From Candidatus Bathyarchaeota archaeon (GTDB lineage: Archaea; Thermoproteota; Bathyarchaeia; TCS64): DNA of 7,081 nt. The notes under the pieces were generated by a model that saw only the letters and a program-made list of their open reading frames with translations, did no database searches and was not told the DNA's origin. The stretch covers positions 1-7,081 of the forward strand of contig JAUYEB010000069.1 in assembly GCA_030691555.1 (NCBI GenBank), read 5' to 3'. Of this stretch, positions 1 through 4,340 are shown piece by piece. Both the position numbers and the translations under genes were made by a program. The stretch's first letter is position 1. Every line of letters begins with the position of its first letter.

Positions 1-105
1 ATGGGCGCACTGCTCGCGGTGAGCATACTCTACCAATACTACCAGACGATGGTACAGGAGCAAGTAGCTGACCTCTATCCATTCCTCAGGGGCGCAATCG
101 AGTAG
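1..105 (+). CDS. secY: Protein translocase subunit SecY, C-terminal end (partial)
   Basis: This is the last 34 codons and TAG stop of a gene that begins before the window; the ATG at base 1 is internal, not the start. The peptide has a hydrophobic piece (GALLAVSILYQYY) followed by an amphipathic tail (VQEQVADLYPFLRGAIE). This matches the end of archaeal SecY, where transmembrane helix 10 is followed by a short cytosolic tail with the pattern 'G-LL-VSI-Y--YE-----EQ---L-P'. SecY forms the membrane channel for Sec-dependent export. Archaeal secY usually closes the ribosomal-protein (spc) operon, and the terminator-like hairpin just downstream agrees with an operon end here. The call rests on a short segment recognised by pattern, so another multi-helix membrane protein cannot be fully excluded. 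Confidence 0.75.
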   Translation: MGALLAVSILYQYYQTMVQEQVADLYPFLRGAIE

Positions 106-110
106 GAATC

Positions 111-140
111 GGATCCATTCTTTAGGATCCCCCAATTTTT
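111..140 (+). terminator. Hairpin plus T-run terminator after secY
   Basis: GGATCC occurs at 111-116 and again at 125-130. Being its own reverse complement, the pair can form a 6-bp stem with an 8-base loop, starting 6 bases after the secY stop. A run of five T follows at 136-140. T-tracts alone can end archaeal transcripts; the extra hairpin makes this resemble an intrinsic terminator. Confidence 0.55.
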
Positions 141-152
141 CCCAACATAACC

Positions 153-161
153 ATTAATATC
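153..161 (+). promoter_or_regulatory. TATA-box promoter of the two-helix membrane protein gene
   Basis: The A/T-rich element ATTAATATC, centred near 157, sits about 32 bases before the ATG at 189 and about 23 before the in-frame TTG at 180. Archaeal transcription usually begins about 25 bases past the TATA centre, so the start point falls near 182-184. That is after the TTG, which favours the ATG at 189 with a very short leader. Confidence 0.5.
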
Positions 162-188
162 CGAACCAGTAATTAGTCTTTGAAAGCC

Positions 189-671
189 ATGGAAAAGATC
201 ACGAAGGCTCTCCCCCAGAGGCCCGAGGAGAGCGAGCAGTACTGGAAACGTATCGACGACCTATTCTTCAGGACGCATGAGCACGCCGAGCGGGCTTTCA
301 GGGTAAATTTCTACATCAATCTAATCGTAGTCGCCATAGGGTCCCTGATGTTTCTTTACTCCGTCTTCTACAGTTGGTCGCGGAGCCTCGACATATACTC
401 CGTCGCGTTTGGAGGCATCGGCGTCGCCAGCTTCATCGGCTTGTTTTATTTCAAGCCGCAGTTGATAATTCAGCAGACAGTGGGTGACCTGACGCAGATA
501 CAGGTAGTCTACAGGACCTACTGCGCCCAGTGGGAGAACATCACCGACTGGGCGAGGAGTAACCAGCAGCATATGACCCTCCAGGAGCTCGACGCCCTGA
601 ACAAGCAGCTCGAGGATCGCACGATCGTCGCCGTCGAGAAGATCGAGAAGTTCATAGGCGGAAACAAGTAG
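189..671 (+). CDS. Unrecognised protein with two membrane helices and a helical C-terminal tail
   Basis: The 160-residue product is not one I recognise. Residues 1-38 are charged and soluble. Two hydrophobic stretches follow, about 41-62 (INLIVVAIGSLMFLYSVFY) and 70-88 (SVAFGGIGVASFIGLFYF), making a membrane hairpin with a short polar turn. Residues 90-160 are polar and look helical (QQTVGDLTQIQ..., LDALNKQLEDRTIVAVEKIEKF), possibly a coiled coil. By charge, both ends would face the cytosol. The ATG at 189 is preferred over the in-frame TTG at 180 because the TATA box places the transcript start after the TTG. It lies between secY and hisS with its own promoter. The secY-linked DUF106/EMC3-like insertase, often found in this neighbourhood in archaea, has a different layout (three helices with the coiled coil after the first), so I do not assign it there. 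Function unknown. Confidence 0.75.
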   Translation: MEKITKALPQRPEESEQYWKRIDDLFFRTHEHAERAFRVNFYINLIVVAIGSLMFLYSVFYSWSRSLDIYSVAFGGIGVASFIGLFYFKPQLIIQQTVGDLTQIQVVYRTYCAQWENITDWARSNQQHMTLQELDALNKQLEDRTIVAVEKIEKFIGGNK

Positions 672-677
672 CCGCGG

Positions 678-690
678 AACCTTTTTCAAG
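678..690 (+). promoter_or_regulatory. T-rich element: end of upstream gene and/or hisS promoter
   Basis: The 47-base gap between the membrane-protein gene and hisS contains AACCTTTTTCAAG. Its centre is about 34 bases before the hisS ATG, a usable distance for a weak TATA element with a short leader. The five T could equally be a terminator tract for the gene before. A second A/T patch (GATATA, about 701-706) is too close to the ATG to be a TATA box. Confidence 0.3.
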
Positions 691-718
691 CCACCACCTC
701 GATATAGGCTCGGTCGAA

Positions 719-2011
719 ATGTACCAGCCACCACGAGGGACCAGAGACTTCCTCCCGGAGGAGATGTACAAACGGAACTGGGTCATCGAGAGGATACGCG
801 AGGTTTACGAGACCTACGGATTCGAGCCCCTCGGCACCCCTGCCTTCGAGAGCTGGGAGTTGCTGAAGGTGAAGAGTGGGGCGGATGTAATCAACCAGAT
901 CTACTACTTCAAGGACAAGTCTGACAGGGAACTCGGGCTCAGGTTCGAGTGGACAGCGAGCCTAGCGCGCGTGGTGGCCTCGCACCGGGAACTTCAGATG
1001 CCCTTCAAGCGATACGCGATCGGCCCCGTATGGCGATATGAGAATCCGAGCGAGAAGAGGTACCGGGAGTTCTGGCAGGCGGACGCCGACGTCGTGGGTG
1101 TAAGCGACCCTATTGCCGATGCTGAGGTGCTAGCCACCGCGGTCAGCTGCCTGGAGAAGCTGGGCTTCAGTGGATTCATTATAAAACTCAACGACAGGCG
1201 AATCCTGGAGGCTTTCATAAAAAAGGCCGGAGCTCCGAACGAGTACATACTGGATGCGATACGCGCCGTCGATAAACTCACCAAGATTAGTAAGGACGAC
1301 GTAGTAGCTGAGCTTTCGAAACTTGGGATCAAAGAACACGCTGCTAAAAAATTACTTGACGATCTTTCTCTTACTGGTACACCAAAAGACGTGTTATTAA
1401 AGGCTCGAGAGGGGTTGAAGGATTCCCCAAAGGGGTTAGAAGGCTGCCTCGCCCTAGAGAAGATGGCGACATATGCTGAGCCCTTCGGATACTCCGAATA
1501 CCTAGTGGTCGAGTTGAACCTAGCACGGGGCCTCGACTACTACACCGGACCCGTCTTTGAGGTGTCCGCCAAGGATTATGAGGACTACGGGAGCATAGCG
1601 GGGGGAGGGAGGTACGACGAGATTATAGGGCTCTTCGGCGGTGCCCCCGCCCCAGCCACCGGCATCTCTTTCGGGATAGATAGGCTCGTCCCGCTGTTGG
1701 AGATGAAGAACGGGTTCAGGGATGTCAAGCTAGGAGTCGATGTCTTAGTTGCTCCCACCTCCGAAAAGGTGCAGGGGGTAGCCATCGAGATCGCCCAGGA
1801 GCTTAGGGAAGCCGGGGAGGCGACGCTGCTCGATCTCCTGGGCCGACGCCTCTCAAAACAGTTAGACTATGCCAACAAGAAGCAGGTGAGCAAGGTTATC
1901 ATAGTTGGCGAAAGAGAACTCGCGGAGGGCTGTGTAACCGTCAGGGACATGAAGACCGGCAACCAGGTCAATGTGGAGCGCAAGAACTTACTCTGTTACA
2001 TCCGGTCCTAG
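719..2011 (+). CDS. hisS: Histidyl-tRNA synthetase
   Basis: This class II aminoacyl-tRNA synthetase charges tRNA-His with histidine in the cytosol. The 430-residue length is normal for HisRS. Seen in order: the N-terminal PPRGTRDFLPEE signature (4-15); LRFEWTASLARVVA (74-87) with Glu77 and Thr79 at the histidine-binding positions; motif 2 as WRYENPSEKRYREFWQAD (105-122) with catalytic Arg106 and Gln120; an insertion domain (about 165-245); the HisRS-specific LARGLDYYTG (268-277) with Arg270; motif 3 as GGGRYD (295-300) and GISFGIDRL (315-323) with Arg322; and the anticodon-binding domain (about 335-430). Asp124 follows Gln120 by four residues, where bacterial enzymes have Glu. The ATG at 719 puts the signature at the usual position. 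The 3' end overlaps the convergent endonuclease gene by 24 bases. Part of the insertion domain is encoded by unusually A/T-rich DNA (1321-1440). Confidence 0.97.
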   Translation: MYQPPRGTRDFLPEEMYKRNWVIERIREVYETYGFEPLGTPAFESWELLKVKSGADVINQIYYFKDKSDRELGLRFEWTASLARVVASHRELQMPFKRYAIGPVWRYENPSEKRYREFWQADADVVGVSDPIADAEVLATAVSCLEKLGFSGFIIKLNDRRILEAFIKKAGAPNEYILDAIRAVDKLTKISKDDVVAELSKLGIKEHAAKKLLDDLSLTGTPKDVLLKAREGLKDSPKGLEGCLALEKMATYAEPFGYSEYLVVELNLARGLDYYTGPVFEVSAKDYEDYGSIAGGGRYDEIIGLFGGAPAPATGISFGIDRLVPLLEMKNGFRDVKLGVDVLVAPTSEKVQGVAIEIAQELREAGEATLLDLLGRRLSKQLDYANKKQVSKVIIVGERELAEGCVTVRDMKTGNQVNVERKNLLCYIRS

Positions 2012-2539
2012 CTCTTCGAAGTGTAGTCTATCTAGGCCGTAGTATATTATCTCCCCACGCCTATCGACGACGGCGAGCTTAAGGGATCTTTCGGACTCGC
2101 CCACCTTTCTCAGGAGATCCTCGAGGTGCCCAATCGTCTCTGGCATCCCCTCGTAGACGGTGTAGACCTCGTAGCTGGGTTGCTTCCTCAGGTAGCTCCC
2201 GCGATCATAAACCACGAAGCTGACGCTCGTGTCCTTCGAGGACTTCGTGACGAAGCCCCTACCGCGAATGTCCCTGTACACGATGTACCTTATCCATAGT
2301 GTGACATCTCTCTCGAGCTCGTTATCGAGGAGCTGCTGGAAAGAGGTAGGCCGTCGATCCTTTTCTGTAATGACCGTGAGCCTATCCTTCTCAACGAGGT
2401 ATAGCGCCTCGCATGGCTCGAGGGTGAGAGTTCTTGGTGCCGTCCGTGTGCCGTAACCGTCTTGATAGAGGCTGTCGGCCTCATTTTGTGCGGGTACAAC
2501 TATTCGTCCCTCGCTATAGACGGCGCTTAAGGTCTGCAC
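1988..2539 (-). CDS. endA: tRNA-splicing endonuclease subunit, probably the non-catalytic (structural) one
   Basis: The 183-residue product has the two-domain EndA layout. In the N-terminal domain (1-75) are EADSLYQDGYG and LTLEPCEALYLVEKDRL, matching the 'Ly--gyyG ... L-L-p-EA-yLle-g-l' pattern. The C-terminal nuclease-fold domain (about 83-172) has YIVYRDIRGRGFVTKS, SFVVYDRG, LKLAVVDRRGEIIYY and a final GLDRL. The enzyme cuts introns from pre-tRNA at bulge-helix-bulge sites using a Tyr-His-Lys triad. Tyr111 is in place, but no His lies where expected (about 120-122, reading Q-P-S), and the Lys position is Ser152. This fits the structural subunit of a heteromeric endonuclease, with a catalytic partner elsewhere. 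The start is GTG at 2539: no other usable start exists before an upstream stop, and a TATA box lies 27 bases ahead, implying a leaderless mRNA. The gene symbol refers to the family. Confidence 0.85.
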   Translation of the reverse strand: MQTLSAVYSEGRIVVPAQNEADSLYQDGYGTRTAPRTLTLEPCEALYLVEKDRLTVITEKDRRPTSFQQLLDNELERDVTLWIRYIVYRDIRGRGFVTKSSKDTSVSFVVYDRGSYLRKQPSYEVYTVYEGMPETIGHLEDLLRKVGESERSLKLAVVDRRGEIIYYGLDRLHFEELGPDVTE

Positions 2540-2560
2540 GACTAATATGTCGCTACGTGG

Positions 2561-2570
2561 TTTGATAAAG
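2561..2570 (-). promoter_or_regulatory. TATA-box promoter of the endonuclease subunit gene
   Basis: Read on the minus strand this is CTTTATCAAA, centred about 27 bases before the GTG start at 2539. Transcription should therefore begin at or within a base or two of the start codon (leaderless mRNA), which independently supports the GTG as the true start. Confidence 0.6.
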
Positions 2571-2639
2571 GCTTGTCAGCGTTTTTTCGCCATGTTTTAA
2601 ACGGTGTTTACCCTACCTATTCTCGTTGAAAATAGTTCG

Positions 2640-2645
2640 AAAAAA
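2640..2645 (-). terminator. T-tract terminator after the small CxxC-protein gene
   Basis: Six A on the plus strand read as TTTTTT in the minus-strand transcript, 17 bases after the stop codon of the gene ending at 2662. A matching TTTTTTCG occurs on the opposite strand at 2582-2589, so the two form an inverted pair about 50 bases apart. Only the 2640-2645 tract is oriented to end a known gene. Confidence 0.45.
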
Positions 2646-2661
2646 GCGTCTTTTATTGTGA

Positions 2662-3027
2662 TTATGACTGTGGAGGCGTTTTACGGATTTCCCAGCGGCT
2701 CTCTCTTCCCTCTCTGATCCATGTGCCGCCTAGGGAGCGCATGGCTTCGTTTATAGGTGCCCAGAGGTCGCCTAAGAACTTCTTCGGGCTCACTAGGACG
2801 GCCTCCTCCCCCTCCTCTACGTTTAACAAGCTCGTGTCGATACCCGCTGCCTTGAGCTTCTCTTCAAAGCTCGACGGTGGCCAGGCTTCCGACTCCTCCT
2901 CCTGCTGTTCAGCTCGATGAGTGATTGCCGTCGCCTTCCCGACTGAGAGTATTATCCCAATCTTGGAACCGCAGTCGGGGCAGGTGAGCCAGATTACCTT
3001 TGACTCGTCTTTGCTCAATGTGGCCAC
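2662..3027 (-). CDS. Unrecognised small protein with one CxxC zinc knuckle
   Basis: The 121-residue product cannot be assigned to a named family. A single CPDCG knuckle (Cys16, Cys19) lies near the N-terminus, with no second Cys pair in the protein. Metal binding would need His37, a dimer partner, or another protein, or it may be a decayed zinc ribbon. Residues 38-57 are acidic and look like a flexible linker. Residues 77-116 form a compact C-terminal unit (VLVSPKKFLGDLW, INEAMRSLGGTWI, SRWEIRK) with conserved-looking Trp and basic residues, perhaps a small nucleic-acid-binding or protein-binding domain; that is a guess. The start is GTG at 3027: an in-frame stop lies 9 bases upstream, with no other start between. 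The TATA box about 29 bases ahead indicates a nearly leaderless mRNA. It precedes the endonuclease gene on the same strand but has its own terminator. Confidence 0.75.
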   Translation of the reverse strand: MATLSKDESKVIWLTCPDCGSKIGIILSVGKATAITHRAEQQEEESEAWPPSSFEEKLKAAGIDTSLLNVEEGEEAVLVSPKKFLGDLWAPINEAMRSLGGTWIREGRESRWEIRKTPPQS

Positions 3028-3051
3028 TGACTTGGTCTAGATTCTTGTGCA

Positions 3052-3060
3052 CTTTTAAAT
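3052..3060 (-). promoter_or_regulatory. TATA-box promoter of the small CxxC-protein gene
   Basis: On the minus strand this reads ATTTAAAAG, centred about 29 bases ahead of the GTG start at 3027, preceded by purine-rich TAGG as in a BRE. It is one half of a divergent control region shared with the zinc-finger gene. Confidence 0.55.
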
Positions 3061-3085
3061 CCTACCATGATGAGGATCGGAATAG

Positions 3086-3119
3086 ATTTTCGAGAAAATT
3101 ATTATAACCACCTACGTAG
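3086..3119 (+). promoter_or_regulatory. Promoter and candidate operator of the C2H2 zinc-finger gene
   Basis: TTATTATAA (3099-3107) is a strong TATA box placing transcription start near 3128-3130. An inverted repeat, ATTTTC/GAAAAT (3086-3099, 2-base spacer), runs directly into the upstream edge of the TATA box. A perfect 8-bp palindrome, CTACGTAG (3112-3119), lies between the box and the start point. Both are placed where a bound protein could block or recruit the basal factors. GGAG at 3130-3133, 10 bases before the ATG, may act as a Shine-Dalgarno site. Confidence 0.45.
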
Positions 3120-3143
3120 TTCTTCAATCGGAGAGAGCACGCC

Positions 3144-3317
3144 ATGAGCACCCAAGCACAAGAGTACAGTTGCCCCTACTGTCCTAGGAAGTCGGCGAGC
3201 CCGGGGGGCGTGAGGTTCCACGTCAAGCTAACCCACCCGGACAAGTTGGAAGAGTTCAACATCAAACACCTCCCTAAGCTAGCCGCCCAGTTCAAGGAGC
3301 TTAACCCCGAGACCTGA
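3144..3317 (+). CDS. Small single C2H2 zinc-finger protein
   Basis: The 57-residue product reads MSTQAQEYSCPYCPRKSASP and so on, ending KELNPET before TGA. A complete C2H2 finger fits C-x2-C-x12-H-x4-H: Cys10, Cys13, His26, His31. After the finger comes a charged tail (PDKLEEFNIKHLPKLAAQFKEL) that looks helical. Small C2H2 proteins are common in archaea and their viruses; some bind DNA, but most are uncharacterised, so a DNA-binding or regulatory role is inference. Support for a real gene: intact ligand spacing, a good TATA box, a GGAG motif 10 bases before the ATG, and a hairpin/T-run directly after the stop. It is monocistronic and divergent from the CxxC-protein gene. Confidence 0.8.
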   Translation: MSTQAQEYSCPYCPRKSASPGGVRFHVKLTHPDKLEEFNIKHLPKLAAQFKELNPET

Positions 3318-3350
3318 TGGCAACCGTGGGGCTATGCCACTCCCCTTTTT
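3318..3350 (+). terminator. Hairpin plus T-run terminator after the zinc-finger gene
   Basis: TGGCA (3318-3322) can pair with TGCCA (3335-3339); an alternative inner stem is GTGG (3326-3329) with CCAC (3337-3340). Five T follow at 3346-3350. It begins immediately after the stop codon at 3317. Confidence 0.5.
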
Positions 3351-3375
3351 CACACCCTTCTTGGACATAGAGTGT

Positions 3376-3413
3376 GGCCTTAATCTTGAAGGTATACATT
3401 TTATAAGGCCTTA
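3376..3413 (+). promoter_or_regulatory. Orphan TATA box with overlapping palindromic operator
   Basis: ATTTTATAA (3398-3406) is a convincing TATA box, but no protein gene starts about 25 bases downstream (near 3427-3429). A perfect 10-bp palindrome, TAAGGCCTTA (3404-3413), overlaps its downstream edge, and a further half-site, GGCCTTA (3376-3382), lies about 28 bases upstream of it. The arrangement resembles a repressor or activator site around the TATA box of a short untranslated transcript. Confidence 0.4.
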
Positions 3414-3420
3414 CCATGAG

Positions 3421-3554
3421 CGACCGATCTAACACCGATCCTATGCGAGTGTTTCAGTCGGTGTGCAAATCGGCCGCAAAATGAACGTGGCTTCTCTTGG
3501 CGGATCGGGTGATCGAACACGGGTCATGGGCAGTAGTCGTGTCCATGCCTTTTT
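3421..3554 (+). ncRNA. Candidate small structured RNA between the zinc-finger and hydrolase genes
   Basis: The stretch contains a two-tier hairpin. The inner stem pairs ACACCGAT (3432-3439) with GTCGGTGT (3457-3464), 8 pairs including one G-T. The outer stem pairs CCGAT (3424-3428) with ATCGG (3469-3473), separated by a small internal loop (CTA opposite GCAA). Near the end, CATGG (3525-3529) pairs with CCATG (3543-3547), followed by a five-T run at 3550-3554, like a terminator. A TATA box at 3398-3406 would start a transcript near 3428, giving about 125 bases. That start would cut into the outer stem, a weakness. No tRNA, 5S, SRP, RNase P, C/D or H/ACA signature fits. No credible protein is encoded: the longest ATG reading frame I find here is 22 codons (3416-3484). 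The bases from 3555 to the TATA box at 3573 hold nothing further I can name. Confidence 0.35.
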
Positions 3555-3572
3555 CCCCTAGGTATCCGACCA

Positions 3573-3581
3573 ATTTATAAT
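3573..3581 (+). promoter_or_regulatory. TATA-box promoter of the hydrolase-nucS operon
   Basis: ATTTATAAT, centred at 3577, predicts a transcript start near 3602-3604. That is downstream of the ATG at 3596 and a few bases before the ATG at 3611, so it decides for the second ATG. A CCTAGG palindrome lies upstream at 3557-3562. Confidence 0.6.
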
Positions 3582-3610
3582 CTAACACTCGGAAAATGAT
3601 CTGGTTTCCC

Positions 3611-4336
3611 ATGAAGCTTACAGACTCGGCCTTCTTGGTTGGGGGCTCGGCCTATGGAATATCCGCTGCCGGCGACTGCAACACATACTTGATCGATTGC
3701 GGTGGCGACCTCGCCTTGGTGGACACTGGTGGTGGCTCCGGCGTCAAGACGATCCTTGAGAATATCAGGCTCGACGGATTCGACACGAAGAGGTTGAAGG
3801 TCGCCTTCCTGACACACTGCCACTTCGACCACATTGGCGGTGCCCACGAGCTGAAACAGTTGACGCGGTGTAAACTCCTCGCGCATGAAGACGAGGCGGG
3901 CGCCATCGTGAACCTCGACGAAAACGTGCTCATGGACATGGCCAGGGACAGGGGGCTCAACTTCAAGGCCCCCAAGTTGGACGAGACCGTGCGAGACGGC
4001 GACTGTATCACCGTCGGTGAGGTCGGCATTAACGTGCTTCACACCCCTGGACACACGCCCGGCTGCATGTCGCTGAGCATCACCGAGAGGGATGGGAAGA
4101 AGGGCATATTCACCGGAGACATCGCCTCAACGACCGGCAGACTGGGATTCATAAACGGCCCCGGCTTCGACCTCCCCAAGTGGAAGTCAAGCATAAAGCG
4201 CCTCATCTCGGAGAAGCCCGACCGGATCTACCCCGGCCACAACACCTTCATGCTGAGGGGCGCCACCAACGACCTGATGCTTACTGATCAGAAGATGAAC
4301 GCCCCCTGGACAACGATAGTCACGAGCGTAGGTTAA
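3611..4336 (+). CDS. Metallo-beta-lactamase-fold hydrolase
   Basis: The 241-residue product is a single-domain metal-dependent hydrolase with a full set of ligands for two metals. The HxHxDH motif is THCHFDH (His69, His71, Asp73, His74). HTPGHTPG supplies His148, FTGD supplies Asp170, and RIYPGHN supplies His210. The N-terminal GDCNTYLID and LALVDTG (21-40) are the usual first strands of the fold. It resembles the glyoxalase II-like branch (thioester or similar hydrolysis), but these motifs are shared by many substrates, so none is assigned. No signal peptide is seen, so it is cytosolic. The ATG at 3611 is preferred over one at 3596 because the TATA box predicts transcription from about 3603; the longer form would add MIWFP. 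nucS begins 4 bases after its stop, so the two are co-transcribed. Confidence 0.9.
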   Translation: MKLTDSAFLVGGSAYGISAAGDCNTYLIDCGGDLALVDTGGGSGVKTILENIRLDGFDTKRLKVAFLTHCHFDHIGGAHELKQLTRCKLLAHEDEAGAIVNLDENVLMDMARDRGLNFKAPKLDETVRDGDCITVGEVGINVLHTPGHTPGCMSLSITERDGKKGIFTGDIASTTGRLGFINGPGFDLPKWKSSIKRLISEKPDRIYPGHNTFMLRGATNDLMLTDQKMNAPWTTIVTSVG

Positions 4337-4340
4337 TCCC

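Noticed and set aside
180..188. TTG at 180 as the start of the membrane-protein gene
   Set aside because: The TATA box places the transcript start after it; the ATG at 189 fits better.
321..734. Long open frame on the minus strand
   Set aside because: It lies across the membrane-protein gene on the other strand, has no recognisable domain, and no promoter; it is a shadow of the real gene.
3067..3073. ATGATGA resembling box C of a C/D guide RNA
   Set aside because: No CTGA box D or D' at a suitable distance; the region is better explained as a divergent promoter.
3416..3484. 22-codon ATG frame in the candidate RNA region
   Set aside because: Its ATG is only about 14 bases past the TATA centre, before the predicted transcript start, and the peptide has no recognisable feature.
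3500..3550. tRNA-like T-loop (GATCGAAC) suggesting a tRNA gene
   Set aside because: The flanking bases do not make a 5-bp T stem on either strand, and no D-arm or acceptor stem can be found.
3596..3610. ATG at 3596 as the hydrolase start
   Set aside because: Only about 19 bases from the TATA centre, so likely upstream of the transcript start; the ATG at 3611 also begins where the fold's first strand begins.
3575..4054. 159-codon minus-strand frame opposite the hydrolase
   Set aside because: Antisense to a gene with all metal ligands intact, and without its own signals.
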